Source of the DNA: Acidobacteriaceae bacterium KBS 89
GTDB lineage: Bacteria > Acidobacteriota > Terriglobia > Terriglobales > Acidobacteriaceae
Length of the DNA: 64,000 nucleotides
Direction: 5' to 3'
NCBI GenBank assembly: GCA_000381605.1
Contig: KB906759.1
Span: forward strand, 186,001-250,000
This document shows positions 45,534 to 54,882 of this stretch, one piece after another. How positions within the stretch are numbered: position 1 is the first letter of the stretch; the number at the start of each line of letters is the position of its first letter. The notes below the pieces were generated by a model, which saw nothing but the letters and a program-made list of their open reading frames with translations, had not been told where the DNA came from and made no database searches. A program made the translations under genes and the position numbers.

Positions 45534-46001
45534 TCATGCGCCCCAGCTTGGCACGGTGCGAACCATGTTCCACATGAGTTGGTCGAGGGCGGAGTCGATT
45601 TCGTTGGAGGGTTGGGAGCGGGTATTGCATAGGCCGGCCCAGCAGAAGCCAGTGCTGGTGCGGACCATGATAGTGGTGGTGCCGGGGAGGCTGCCGTTGT
45701 GCCACCGGTTCCCTGCTCCGTTGTTGCGGACCATCCAGCCGCGGGCGTCGCCGGGTGGGTAGGCGGGGGCGGGGGTGGTCATGGTTTTGATGGTGGCGGG
45801 TTTGAGGAGCGCGGGGATGCCGGGGGCTCCGGCGACGTGGTTGAGGAACTGGACGAGTTCGGTGGAGGAGGCGATCCATCCGCCGTGCGAGTCCATGCGG
45901 GTGACGTTGAGTTTGTAGGGGTCTTCGCCGTACTGGCCGACGTAGACGACTTCGTTGGGGGCGCGCTGGCTCTCTTTGTTGGCGGCGACTTTGGGAAGCA
46001 A
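45534..46001 (-). pseudogene. C-terminal fragment of a class C beta-lactamase-like serine hydrolase
   Basis: 155 codons encode only the last third of a serine beta-lactamase/DD-peptidase-like protein (VTRMDSHGGWIASSTELVQF, LLKPATIKTMTTPAPAYPPG, GWMVRNNGAGNRWHNGSLPG, TTTIMVRTSTGFCWAGL). The HNGSLPGT segment corresponds to the KTG-like box. The SxxK nucleophile and YxN boxes are missing, and the sequence upstream (46002-46394) carries no continuation. This is a truncated remnant, although the remaining frame is intact. Confidence 0.7.
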
Positions 46002-46394
46002 GAAAGTGGCAATTGCTTCAGCGACCGGTGGACAGTGACAACGGATCTTGTATCTATCTCTTACGCTCCGCCGAGAACAATAATTGCCAGGCAGGACGGC
46101 GTCAGACCGGAGGTAATTTCGCTCCGTGCGGGCGGCAAGTCATCGGCGAGTCTCTTCAGGAGAGATTACGTGGCGCCCGCCGAGAACCGTGCTTAAAGGC
46201 ACCCATATTCCCGAGGATGATTCAGGCGTTACAAATGGTCTATGCTCTACGACGCAACGCCGCGCATTCGGTCGGTGTCGAAGAAGAATCCTAAAATTGC
46301 TTTTTTTTGAATCCCGATACGTGTTGTAACACTCATATACGTGTTGCAACACTCAATGCTTGCCGGAAACCCGGGAGCGCAAAGGAGAATCAAA
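46002..46394. other. Intergenic region carrying tandem palindromes
   Basis: About 390 bp between the serine-hydrolase remnant and the NAD(P)-binding gene. The left 300 bp shows no recognisable gene. The right end holds two phased palindromes (46321-46352) upstream of the 46395 gene. Confidence 0.5.
46321..46352. promoter_or_regulatory. Tandem palindromic operator-like sites
   Basis: GTGTTGTAACAC (46321-46332) and GTGTTGCAACAC (46341-46352), the latter a perfect palindrome, sit in direct repeats of about 20 bp period. Two sites two helical turns apart on one DNA face suit co-operative dimers of a winged-helix regulator. The first downstream gene starts at 46395 and a MarR-family gene follows at 47158, the obvious candidate binder. 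Confidence 0.65.
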
Positions 46395-47018
46395 ATGAAC
46401 GTCGTACTCTATGGAGCCACTGGAAACTCAGGCCAACGTATTTTGAAGGAACTCACCAATCGCGGGCATCATGTTACGGCGGTCGCCCGTGATACCTCGA
46501 AGGTCCCCTCGACCGTAAAAGCCGTCAAGGACGACCTAAGCAGCGTAGAGGCGATCGCCTCCATTATCGCTGGAGCCGATGTTGTGGTCAGCGCCTACGC
46601 TCCCCCTCAAGACAATACCGACGCACTGCTTGGCGTCACCGAGCGGCAGATCGCCGCAGTGAAGAAAGCTGGGAAGGCGCGCTTGATCGTCGTCGGAGGT
46701 GCCGGACTGCTTGAGGTTGCGCCCGGCGTCACACTGATTGCCTCGGGTTATCTACCCGAAGCATACCTCCCCATAGCGACGTCACACGAAAAGGCTCTCC
46801 GCATCCTCAAAGCGTCTGACATCAACTGGACCTACTTCAGCCCTGCCGGTTTTTTCGAGGCGGGCGAGCGAACGGGCAAGTTCCGGCTCGGCACTACCAA
46901 GCTGATCGCCAATGAGAAGGGGGACAGCCGCATCTCCTTTGAGGACTACGCAGTCGCCTTGGTAGATGAAATCGAGAAACCGGCTCATGAGCGTGGCCAG
47001 TTGTCCATCGGCTACTAA
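46395..47018 (+). CDS. NmrA-like NAD(P)-binding protein
   Basis: 207 residues from the ATG at 46395, preceded by AAAGGAG. The N-terminal dinucleotide motif is MNVVLYGATGNSGQRILKEL, then HHVTAVARDTSK. ADVVVSAYAPPQ, ARLIVVGGAGLLEVAPG and INWTYFSPAGFFEAGERTGK are typical of the atypical SDRs (NmrA/HSCARG-like), which act as redox-sensing or isomerising enzymes. It lies just downstream of two palindromes and upstream of a MarR gene and an LLM-type oxidoreductase, a layout common for electrophile or oxidant response units. Confidence 0.87.
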   Translation: MNVVLYGATGNSGQRILKELTNRGHHVTAVARDTSKVPSTVKAVKDDLSSVEAIASIIAGADVVVSAYAPPQDNTDALLGVTERQIAAVKKAGKARLIVVGGAGLLEVAPGVTLIASGYLPEAYLPIATSHEKALRILKASDINWTYFSPAGFFEAGERTGKFRLGTTKLIANEKGDSRISFEDYAVALVDEIEKPAHERGQLSIGY

Positions 47019-47157
47019 GGGTAAGGTCACACTTCTGCTTGTGCTCGATTCGAGTGAGAGACTGCTTTGACTTCGGTTCGGTGTCGCAAACCGTCGGCAG
47101 CCTCACTCGTCTGTGAGCGGGATCGTCAACGTTGGGTAAGCACTGAAAGAATGACTC

Positions 47158-47649
47158 ATGGCGACTACCAGCAAATCTCCTTTGGCCGTAACGCTAAAGC
47201 AAAACCGGCCTTTTGTTTCCTTGCAACAGGAAGCATTCCTGAGCATCATACGCACAGCCTCGGAGCTGTCGAACGCTGCCGACAAACTGCTGCGCCGATT
47301 CGACATCACCCAGCAGCAGTACAACGTTCTTCGCATTCTGCGGGGAGCCGGAACAGAGGGTCTTTGCAGAAACGAGATCTCGGCACGCATGGTGGCGGCG
47401 GCGCCTGACATGTCTCGCCTGTTGGACCGCATGGAGAAGTCCGGTTGGATCACTCGAGAGAGGGCTGAGGATGATCGGAGGCAGGTGTCGACCTTCATCA
47501 CCGATTCCGGCAAGAAGCTGCTCACGATCATCGAGGGTCCAGTTCACCAACAGATTCATCGACTGTTTGAAGGTGTAAAGTCCACCGATCTCAAAATGTT
47601 GCTCGACATACTGGCACAAATCAGAAGCCGTCGTGCCGAACTCTCTTGA
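47158..47649 (+). CDS. MarR-family transcriptional regulator
   Basis: 163 residues. The winged helix is clear: LLRRFDITQQQYNVLRILRG, LCRNEISARMVAAAPDMSRL, LDRMEKSGWITRERAEDDRR with the characteristic D-x-R wing motif, then QVSTFITDSGKKLLTIIEG. MarR dimers usually repress nearby genes and are released by small ligands or Cys oxidation; one Cys (LCRNEI) is present. It lies between the NmrA-like and luciferase-like genes. The perfect palindrome at 46341 fits MarR site geometry. Confidence 0.9.
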   Translation: MATTSKSPLAVTLKQNRPFVSLQQEAFLSIIRTASELSNAADKLLRRFDITQQQYNVLRILRGAGTEGLCRNEISARMVAAAPDMSRLLDRMEKSGWITRERAEDDRRQVSTFITDSGKKLLTIIEGPVHQQIHRLFEGVKSTDLKMLLDILAQIRSRRAELS

Positions 47650-47685
47650 AAGAACAACCGAACCGGAACATTGGGACTTACCTAC

Positions 47686-48708
47686 ATGAAGAAGATTGCC
47701 TTTCTCTCGTTCGGCCATTGGACGGCGTCGCCGCAGTCACAAACGCAGTCGGCAGCTGATACGCTCCTGCAATCCATCGACCTCGCAGTGGAGGCCGAGC
47801 GCCTGGGAATGGACGGAGCCTACTTCCGTGTTCATCACTTCGCCCGACAACTGGCATCGCCATTCCCGCTGCTCGCGGCAGTCGGGGCTAAAACGAGCAA
47901 GATTGAAATTGGCACGGCAGTGATCGATATGCGGTATGAGAATCCGCATTACATGGCGGAGGATGCCGGTGCTGCGGACCTCATCGCGGGTGGCCGCCTG
48001 CAGTTGGGAATCAGCCGCGGTTCGCCCGAGCAGGTGATCGATGGGTGGCGCTATTTTGGCTATACCCCGCGTGAAGGCGAGAGCGATGAAGACATGGGCC
48101 GACGCCACGCCAAAGAGTTTTTCGAGCTCCTGCGCGGCAAGGAATTCGCTCCACCGAACCCACGTCCGATGTTTCCAAATCCACCAGGGCTGTTGCGTCT
48201 CGAGCCTTACTCCGAAGGACTGCGTGATCGGATCTGGTGGGGTGCGGCTTCCAATGCCACCGCTGTCTGGGCCGCCAGGCTTGGAATGAATCTGCAATCT
48301 TCGACTCTCAAATTCGATGAGACGGGTGAGCCGTTCCATATCCAACAAGCCGCCCAGATTCGTGCCTTTCGCGCGGCCTGGAAAGAGGCTGGCCACTCTC
48401 GCACCCCGCGCGTTTCCGTCAGCCGCAGTATCTTCCCGTTGATCGACGACCGTGATCGCGCCTATTTCGGACGAGGAGGTCAGGAACAGGACAAGATCGG
48501 ATTCATTGACGGAGACAGACAGGCGGTCTTCGGTCGTGGCTACACTGCAGAACCGGATGCTCTCGTTGAGGAGCTTAGGAAAGACGAGGCGATCGCCGAG
48601 GCCGATACGTTACTGCTGACGGTTCCGAATCAACTAGGTGTTGCCTACAATGCGCATGTGATGGAAGCAATTCTGACTACGGTCTCTCCAGCTCTCGGTT
48701 GGCGCTAA
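47686..48708 (+). CDS. LLM-class flavin-dependent oxidoreductase
   Basis: 340 residues of the bacterial luciferase-like monooxygenase family (MKKIAFLSFGHWTASPQSQT, VEAERLGMDGAYFRVHHFAR, LLAAVGAKTSKIEIGTAVID, DLIAGGRLQLGISRGSPEQV). These enzymes use reduced FMN, and some act as flavin reductases or monooxygenases on aldehydes or aromatics. The start at 47686 is preferred over upstream in-frame codons. It lies 36 bp after the MarR gene. The substrate is unknown. Confidence 0.88.
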   Translation: MKKIAFLSFGHWTASPQSQTQSAADTLLQSIDLAVEAERLGMDGAYFRVHHFARQLASPFPLLAAVGAKTSKIEIGTAVIDMRYENPHYMAEDAGAADLIAGGRLQLGISRGSPEQVIDGWRYFGYTPREGESDEDMGRRHAKEFFELLRGKEFAPPNPRPMFPNPPGLLRLEPYSEGLRDRIWWGAASNATAVWAARLGMNLQSSTLKFDETGEPFHIQQAAQIRAFRAAWKEAGHSRTPRVSVSRSIFPLIDDRDRAYFGRGGQEQDKIGFIDGDRQAVFGRGYTAEPDALVEELRKDEAIAEADTLLLTVPNQLGVAYNAHVMEAILTTVSPALGWR

Positions 48709-48726
48709 ATAAGGGTCTGCGGATTT
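48709..48726. repeat. 18-nt dispersed repeat, copy 2
   Basis: Exact match to 18001-18018 (ATAAGGGTCTGCGGATTT), beginning one base after the stop codon of the luciferase-like gene and immediately upstream of an SDR pseudogene. Confidence 0.6.
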
Positions 48727-48756
48727 CAAGTCTCTGAAGTACAGCTGGTGTGAAGC

Positions 48757-49352
48757 GAGTTTGCCGCCGCCAAAGAGGTCTCGGAAGACCCCAGCGCGGT
48801 CCGCGTCCTCGCTGGAGATATCGGCAAACCTGCAACCCATCTGCTCTCGTAGATCTCGCCGAGAAAGAGTTTGGAGGCTTGGATGTTCTCATAAACAATG
48901 ATGGCTTCCTCAACACGATTCTGAAGGGCAAATTCTTCATGGCACAGGCGGCCGCGAAGGCGATGAGGAAGCGCGGTGGCGGCGCGATCGTTCAGACCGG
49001 TTCTCTATGGGCTCTTCAGGCCATCGGCGCCACCCCGTCCTCTGCCTATTCAGCAGCTAATGCAGGCGTTCATGCCCTCGTGCACAATCTGGCCCTCGAA
49101 TTGGCAGCTGACAAGATCAGGGTCAACGCGGTTGCTCCGGCGGTGGTTGAGACCCCAATCTACTCTACGTTTCTTTCGAAGGACGAGGTGCCGAAAGTTC
49201 TTCCTACTTTCAATGCCCTCCACCCATAGGGGCGTATCGGGCAACCTGGGGATGTCGCCGGCGCAATCCTCTTCCTAGCGTCCGATGAGAGTGGGTGGAT
49301 TACCGGTACCATCTTGCCGGTGGATGGCGGCGTAATGGCAGGCCGCAATTAG
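48757..49352 (+). pseudogene. Degraded SDR-family dehydrogenase
   Basis: Fragments of a classical SDR are spread over two frames. EFAAAKEVSEDPSAVRVLAG followed by DIGKPAT (48757 onward) shifts near 48836-48850 to ALVDLAEKEFGGLDVLINN, then joins directly to NTILKGKFFMAQAAAKAMRK, implying a deletion of about 15-20 codons. SSAYSAANAGVHALVHNLAL carries a YSAAN version of the active-site motif. An in-frame TAG at 49227-49229 ([15 protein letters not shown]) interrupts the last part, which ends [10 protein letters not shown] at 49352. The nucleotide-binding N-terminus is absent. At least one frameshift, one deletion and one nonsense change make this non-functional. Confidence 0.8.
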
Positions 49353-49926
49353 CAGCTAAGGAGGAATGGCGCGCTCTTCTCGATTGCGGCCATCCCTTTG
49401 GCTCTCAATTGGTGATAACAGGGCATTCGCTGATTGAGCTGTTTTACCTAATCTCTGCCTAAGCCCAAGTCGCCGATAAAACCGGCTTACTGGCCATGTG
49501 GCCGGTGTTCCATTATCGATCAGTGCATTAGCGATTCCTCACGTCGAGATAGATATAAGAGATCATTGACTAAACTCACTGGCTACCTCTCGAGTGGCAG
49601 TGCCAGTATTGCGTTCACGAGTGCGTCGCCAAAGTCCAGAGGCGTCCGCAACTAGGGCAAGATCGAGTCCAATAGTCTTCAGTCCGGCCGCTTCTACAAA
49701 CCCGTGTTTGGCGCTGAATCGTAGTCCAGGCTCGCCGGCCTCACCTTCCAGCTCGACCTCCAGAGCCCCCCTCATCCCCGCAGGTTCTCCATCCCCAGCG
49801 CTGACGAAATCCCCGCTACGACATCACCAACTCCAGATCAGCGCCTTCGGAACGGAACATCGCGAGCCATTCCCGCGTAATTGCTGTCGCCGGCATTAAT
49901 AAATCGCAAAGCGATGCGTCATCTCT
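49353..49926. other. Intergenic region upstream of the sigma-factor operon
   Basis: About 570 bp with no convincing gene. A 70-codon minus-strand frame at 49563-49775 has a plausible protein-like composition (ALEVELEGEAGEPGLRFSAK) but no start signal or recognised family; it may be a remnant. The promoter for the operon starting at 49927 should lie in the right-hand part. Confidence 0.4.
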
Positions 49927-50490
49927 ATGAAGAAGCAAGAAGGTGAACTCTTGGCTGCTACCAGCATGACCATACCGTCCACGGAAAACGTCTCGCAACT
50001 CTTCGCGGAGCATTACCCCCGTGTGCTGCTGGCTGCCCATCGCATCACGGGCAGCATGGCCGATGCGGAAGATATTGCGCAGAGCCTCTTTCTGCGCCTG
50101 GCAACCGGGGAACGACCGATCGACAACATCGGCAGCTACCTCCATCGCGGGGCGATCAACGGGGCTCTCGACGTGCTGCGCAGGCGAAAGAGTGCAGCGA
50201 CAGAACCGCTGGATCAGGCAGACCATATCGCGGTCAGTGGGCGAAGCTCGCCGGAGTCTGAGGTCTCAAGCAGACAGTTGGGGGATGCCTTGAGGATCGC
50301 GATCAGCGAGCTGGCTCCAAAGGCGGCAGAGATGTTTGCCTTGCGCTACTTCGAGGAACTGGGCAACAAAGAGATCGCAGCGCTGATGGAAACTTCGCAG
50401 ACTGTGGTCGCCGTCACGCTTCACAACACACGATCTCGGCTCAAGAAAAGACTTTTAGAAATGGATGGGAAGATCAATGAGACACGATAG
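49927..50490 (+). CDS. ECF-type RNA polymerase sigma factor
   Basis: 187 residues. Region 2 is QLFAEHYPRVLLAAHRITGS followed by MADAEDIAQSLFLRLA (core binding and -10 recognition); region 4 is LAPKAAEMFALRYFEELGNK followed by EIAALMETSQTVVAVTLHNT (-35 recognition helix-turn-helix). It directs RNA polymerase to a small regulon, often including its own operon. Its end overlaps the next gene, which encodes a membrane protein with an anti-sigma zinc-finger motif, its probable antagonist. An alternative start inside the first 15 codons is possible. Confidence 0.92.
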   Translation: MKKQEGELLAATSMTIPSTENVSQLFAEHYPRVLLAAHRITGSMADAEDIAQSLFLRLATGERPIDNIGSYLHRGAINGALDVLRRRKSAATEPLDQADHIAVSGRSSPESEVSSRQLGDALRIAISELAPKAAEMFALRYFEELGNKEIAALMETSQTVVAVTLHNTRSRLKKRLLEMDGKINETR

Positions 50491-53077
50491 CGAATCCTTA
50501 CTCGAGACGGCGATCCACGTAATTCACGCTGCTGAACCGGATGCCACGCAGATCTCTACCTCTGCGAAGCGAGTGGCCGATCGTCTCGGCATCGACTCGA
50601 CACGCAGCTTGAACCTCTCAGTCTCTTCTACGATCGAGAGCTGCGCCGATGTGCAGCATTTGCTGGGTTCGTATCGTACCGGAACTTTGTCTGATGCTCG
50701 TACACTTCTGATCCGAGTTCACCTGCGCGATTGTGGGGAGTGCCACCGCTCCTATGCAGCCGGCCCGGGAAGAGACGGGCTTGACTGGTCCGCTCCCGAA
50801 CCAGCCCGCTCTCTATCATGGAATTTTCGCGCATTCCGTTGGGCACTCGCTCCCACGCTTGCTGTTCTGGCGTTGACGTTCTTCCTTTATCGTGCGTTCT
50901 GGCAGATTCCTCCGGGTGTTCGCGCCGAGGTGGAATCGATCGACGGCTCTGCCTCCCGCATCTCGGGTGCGGGTGACACTCCGATCTCGGCGGGCGACAA
51001 GTTGAATGAAGGCGACCATCTGCGGACGAGCGGCGGAGCCCACGCCATGCTTCGGCTTTCGGACGGTTCAACTGTCGAGGTCAACGAACGCAGCGTTCTC
51101 GCCGTCGGGGCCAGAGGGCGAAACATGACGGTAGCAGTCGATAGCGGAGCGGTGCTCGTACAGGCAGCCAAACGCACCTCAGGCCACCTGTATGTGAAGA
51201 CTCCGGATTGCCGCGTCGCTGTCACCGGAACGGTCTTCTCGGTAAACGCCGGGATCAAAGGTTCACGCGTTGCGGTATTACAAGGAACCGTCCATGTGAC
51301 TCACGCCGGCATAGAGACACTGATGCACGCGGGCGATCAGATATCGACGAACGAAAATTTAAGCTTGGAGCCAGTCGATCAGCAGATCGCATGGAGTCGC
51401 GATCTCGACAAGTATCTTCCCCTGCTCGCGCAGTTCAGCACGCTTCAACATAGGATTGATCAGATTCCGACACCACAGCTCAGGTACACGAGCGATCTGC
51501 TGGGACGTGTTCCCGCGAACACCCTGTTCTTTGTCAGCATTCCCAATCTCGGCAATTTTTTGAGCGAGGCGAACAATATCTTCCACGACCAGTTAAAGCA
51601 GAGTCCGGTGCTTCAGCAGTGGTGGGAGAATGGGGCGCGTCACAATACTGCGGAGCTCGATGCTCTCGTCAACCAACTCCACCAGGTGAGCGAATATCTA
51701 GGCGATGAAGTCGTGGTCGTCGGAGTGCAACAGCCGGAAGCTCGTCGATCGAATCCCGGGTTCGCGATTGTCGCCGATCTTCAGAAGAGCGGCCTGGGTG
51801 ATGTTCTGAAGAGTTCGGCTCCCGCCATTACGGTGTTCGACGAAGCTTCACTCGCCACAGCTCCAGCTTCGAGGCAAGATCGGCCAGGACAGTTCGCTCT
51901 TATTCGGCAGCGTGAAGCAGTCTTCTCGAGCAGCGTCACCGTACTGAAGCAGATGCAAGCACATCTGAACGGGAATGCAAGCGGGTTCGCAACCGGAGAT
52001 TTCGGTCAGCAGATCACCGCGGCGTACAGCCGCGGCGCCGGCGTCATCCTTGCGGCAGACCTTCATCAGATGCTGCACTCCGCCTCCGAGAGAGGCAAGG
52101 ACAATCCACGCAGCCAAAACGCTCTGCAGAGTAGCGGCATCGAGGGAGTTCGCTATCTCATCGCGGAGCATCGCGAACAAAATGGTCTCCCTGAGAACCA
52201 TGTGAACCTGCAGTTCGCGGGAACAAGGCATGGCGCAGCTTCGTGGCTCGCAGGCCCTGCCCCCATCGGGTCACTAGAGTTCGTCAGTCCAAATGCTGCC
52301 ATCGCGGTCGCGTTTCTTTCGAAGGACCCAGTAGCCATCGCCGACGACATTGTGAAGATGGCCCAGTCGTCTAGTGCATCTGGCAGGAGTGGTTGGAGCG
52401 AGGCTGAGGCGAAGCTGCAGATCAGTATCCGCGACGATCTCGCGGCAAATCTCGGCGGCGACTTCTTGATATCGCTCGATGGCGCGATGCTGCCAACCCC
52501 GGCCTGGAAAGCTGTCGTTGAGGTCCGTAACGCAGACCAGCTTGAGAGGACTCTCGAACGACTGACGGAGGCCGTTCGCAACCAGAGCGGCAACCACGCT
52601 CACGACATCGCGATCCAGTCGAATCAGAGTGACGATCAAACGTTTTACTCGATCAAGAACGTCACCTCCGGCGCCACGATTGCGCAATACACCTTTGCGG
52701 ACGGTTATATGATCGTGGCTCCCGATCGCGCTCTTCTGATGCAGGCGCTGCACGTGCATGCAAGTGGCAACTCTCTAGCACGTTCCGCGGCCTTCAAGGC
52801 GCTCTTGCCGAAGGATGAGAATGCAAACTACTCCGCCGTCGCATACCAGAATGTCGGACCGGTTTTGACGCCGCTGCTCTCTCAGTTGAGCGGCGAGTCG
52901 GCCCAGGCGTTGACCCAACTCGCAGCAGATGGCAGACCTACCGCGATCTGTGCATGGGGGAAGGAGGATCGCATCGAAGCCGCCAGCAACACGCATCTCT
53001 TCGGAATCGATCTTCTTGCACTGGAAGTCCTCGTACATCCAGGGAACAAGCGGGCAGTGGGAAACGTACGTGAATAG
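50477..53077 (+). CDS. Anti-sigma zinc-finger/FecR membrane protein with large DUF3352-like exterior domain
   Basis: 866 residues from the ATG at 50477, overlapping the sigma gene by 14 bases. Cytoplasmic part: HLRDCGEC with His82, Cys86, Cys89 is the H-x3-C-x2-C motif of zinc-binding anti-sigma (ZAS) proteins. One transmembrane helix follows (about 121-142, [20 protein letters not shown]). The exterior begins with a FecR domain (about 150-290: [60 protein letters not shown]). The remaining 550 residues ([60 protein letters not shown]) resemble DUF3352-type proteins of unknown function. A ZAS-FecR-DUF3352 fusion is not a layout I know. It probably senses an exterior signal and releases the sigma factor. 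Confidence 0.85.
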   Translation: MRHDSESLLETAIHVIHAAEPDATQISTSAKRVADRLGIDSTRSLNLSVSSTIESCADVQHLLGSYRTGTLSDARTLLIRVHLRDCGECHRSYAAGPGRDGLDWSAPEPARSLSWNFRAFRWALAPTLAVLALTFFLYRAFWQIPPGVRAEVESIDGSASRISGAGDTPISAGDKLNEGDHLRTSGGAHAMLRLSDGSTVEVNERSVLAVGARGRNMTVAVDSGAVLVQAAKRTSGHLYVKTPDCRVAVTGTVFSVNAGIKGSRVAVLQGTVHVTHAGIETLMHAGDQISTNENLSLEPVDQQIAWSRDLDKYLPLLAQFSTLQHRIDQIPTPQLRYTSDLLGRVPANTLFFVSIPNLGNFLSEANNIFHDQLKQSPVLQQWWENGARHNTAELDALVNQLHQVSEYLGDEVVVVGVQQPEARRSNPGFAIVADLQKSGLGDVLKSSAPAITVFDEASLATAPASRQDRPGQFALIRQREAVFSSSVTVLKQMQAHLNGNASGFATGDFGQQITAAYSRGAGVILAADLHQMLHSASERGKDNPRSQNALQSSGIEGVRYLIAEHREQNGLPENHVNLQFAGTRHGAASWLAGPAPIGSLEFVSPNAAIAVAFLSKDPVAIADDIVKMAQSSSASGRSGWSEAEAKLQISIRDDLAANLGGDFLISLDGAMLPTPAWKAVVEVRNADQLERTLERLTEAVRNQSGNHAHDIAIQSNQSDDQTFYSIKNVTSGATIAQYTFADGYMIVAPDRALLMQALHVHASGNSLARSAAFKALLPKDENANYSAVAYQNVGPVLTPLLSQLSGESAQALTQLAADGRPTAICAWGKEDRIEAASNTHLFGIDLLALEVLVHPGNKRAVGNVRE

Positions 53078-53078
53078 C

Positions 53079-54020
53079 ATGGGAACGGTTGAACTCGATG
53101 CGCTCGAGGTCCGGATTGGCGGTCGCACCATACTCGATCGGCTGAGTGGAGTACTGCGCGGTCAGGCGATCGGCCTGCTTGGCCCGAATGGAGCGGGCAA
53201 GTCAACGCTGATCAACACGCTCCTTGGCTTTCACCGTGCGTCGAGTGGAACAGCCCGCATCTTTGACCTCGACACGTACCGGGATCGGGCGGAGATCCGC
53301 AGCGGCATCGGATATATGCCGGAGAACGATTCCTTCATCGGCAACATGAGCGGCGTTCACTTCGTCCGCTACATGGCCGAACTCGCCGGCCTGCCCTCGA
53401 CAGAGGCGCTGGAACGCGCGCATGAAGCGCTTTTCTACGTTGGGCTGGGCGAGGTCCGGTACCGCAAGGTGAACAGCTACTCTCTTGGGATGAAGCAGCT
53501 CATCAAGCTTGCCCAGGCACTAGCGCATGGGCCCAGGCTGCTGATCCTTGACGAGCCCACCAACGGCCTCGATCCCATTGCGCGGCAGCGCATGATTCAT
53601 CTAATCCAGGAGATTCGCAAGGAAGGCAGTGTCCGTCTGTTGATCTCCTCGCATCTGCTGCGAGACATCGATGAGACCTGCGACGAAGTCCTCATCCTGA
53701 AGAGTGGTCGCATTGCGGCCCTGTGCAATATCGAAGAGGAACGCCGCTCCAACCATAGCTTCATGGAACTCGAGACAGCGGGCGCGACAGATAAATTCTC
53801 TGTCAGTGTCCGTGGCCTCGGTTGCGAATGCGCATGCTTTTCCGGCGGCCGAATCAAGCTCGTACTTCCTGAACACATCGAAGCCCGCGACCTCTATCGC
53901 ATCGCTTCGGAACAGAAGGTGCAGATTCGCAAGATGCATGTACGCCGCGACTCCCTTGAGGACATCTTTCTACGAGCGATGGATACCGAAGGAGAACGCC
54001 CAGCACATGTCCATCTATAA
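53079..54020 (+). CDS. ABC transporter ATP-binding protein (first pair)
   Basis: 313 residues from the ATG at 53079; an in-frame GTG at 53070 inside the preceding gene is also possible. Walker [20 protein letters not shown], signature [17 protein letters not shown] (S-L-G-M-K variant of LSGGQ), Walker [20 protein letters not shown] and the switch His in [18 protein letters not shown]. The C-terminal 90 residues ([20 protein letters not shown]) are an added domain typical of exporter ATPases. Followed by a permease gene overlapping by 14 bases. Confidence 0.93.
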   Translation: MGTVELDALEVRIGGRTILDRLSGVLRGQAIGLLGPNGAGKSTLINTLLGFHRASSGTARIFDLDTYRDRAEIRSGIGYMPENDSFIGNMSGVHFVRYMAELAGLPSTEALERAHEALFYVGLGEVRYRKVNSYSLGMKQLIKLAQALAHGPRLLILDEPTNGLDPIARQRMIHLIQEIRKEGSVRLLISSHLLRDIDETCDEVLILKSGRIAALCNIEEERRSNHSFMELETAGATDKFSVSVRGLGCECACFSGGRIKLVLPEHIEARDLYRIASEQKVQIRKMHVRRDSLEDIFLRAMDTEGERPAHVHL

Positions 54021-54882
54021 ACATCACTATCGCGCTTACACCGGCAGGGTCACGCCGATCTGGACTCGCATCTTCGCGCTCGCACGGTATGGCTTAGCCG
54101 AAGCATGGAGCACGAAGATCACCGCCGTGCTCTTTGTGATCTGCCTGATCCCTCCGGTCGGCTTTCTCTTCACCATCTATCTCTCGAACAATCCATCCGC
54201 GAGACTGCTTATGGGGACCGTGGGCACGCGAGTCCTTGCCATCGATGGAAGTTTCTTTCTGAGGGTGCTGACCATCCAGTCATGGCTGGCGATGGCGCTC
54301 GCTTCGTGCATCGCGCCCCGCCTGATTACGCTGGATATTGTCGACAATGCGCTGCCGATCCTTCTCAGCCATTCCATCTCGCGCTTCGGCTATGTCCTGG
54401 GAAAGTATGCCGCTCTTTTTGCCACGCTATCGACGGTCACATGGGTTCCGTGTTTGCTGCTCTTCGCGTATCAGGGATACGCTTCGCCGGTGCCGTGGGC
54501 AGCGAGCAACCTTCGCATTGGCGTTGGGATGCTGGCTGGAGCGTTGATCTGGATTGCGCTCATCTCGCTTCTCGGCCTCGCTCTCTCCTCGTGGGTCAAG
54601 TGGAGAGGCGTCGCCACCGGCGTCATCTTTGCCGTCATTCTCGTACCGGCGGGCGTCGGAGCGATTGTGACCGGGGTGCTCCACACCAAGTGGGGCTTGC
54701 TGCTCAATGTTCCCGTGATGATGTCCTACCTCTGGGAGCGCCTGCTTGACGTCCACAACCGCATCGATAATGCTTTGCAGCTCCCTACAATGGCCATCGT
54801 TACGATGCTCGCGCTCGGGTGCTGCCTCTCTATGGTCATGTTGAATACGCGCATCCGAGCTCGCGAGGTGGTCCGCGGATGA
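54007..54882 (+). CDS. ABC transporter permease (first pair)
   Basis: 291 residues, about six transmembrane helices ([117 protein letters not shown]) in an ABC-2 type arrangement typical of exporters. The long cytoplasmic N-terminus ([20 protein letters not shown]) precedes the first helix. Its stop overlaps the second ATPase start as ATGA. Confidence 0.88.
   Translation: MSIYKHHYRAYTGRVTPIWTRIFALARYGLAEAWSTKITAVLFVICLIPPVGFLFTIYLSNNPSARLLMGTVGTRVLAIDGSFFLRVLTIQSWLAMALASCIAPRLITLDIVDNALPILLSHSISRFGYVLGKYAALFATLSTVTWVPCLLLFAYQGYASPVPWAASNLRIGVGMLAGALIWIALISLLGLALSSWVKWRGVATGVIFAVILVPAGVGAIVTGVLHTKWGLLLNVPVMMSYLWERLLDVHNRIDNALQLPTMAIVTMLALGCCLSMVMLNTRIRAREVVRG

Noticed and set aside
49563-49775. 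70-codon minus-strand open frame
   Set aside because: Composition is plausible but there is no start signal, family resemblance or continuation; kept only as a note in the intergenic entry.
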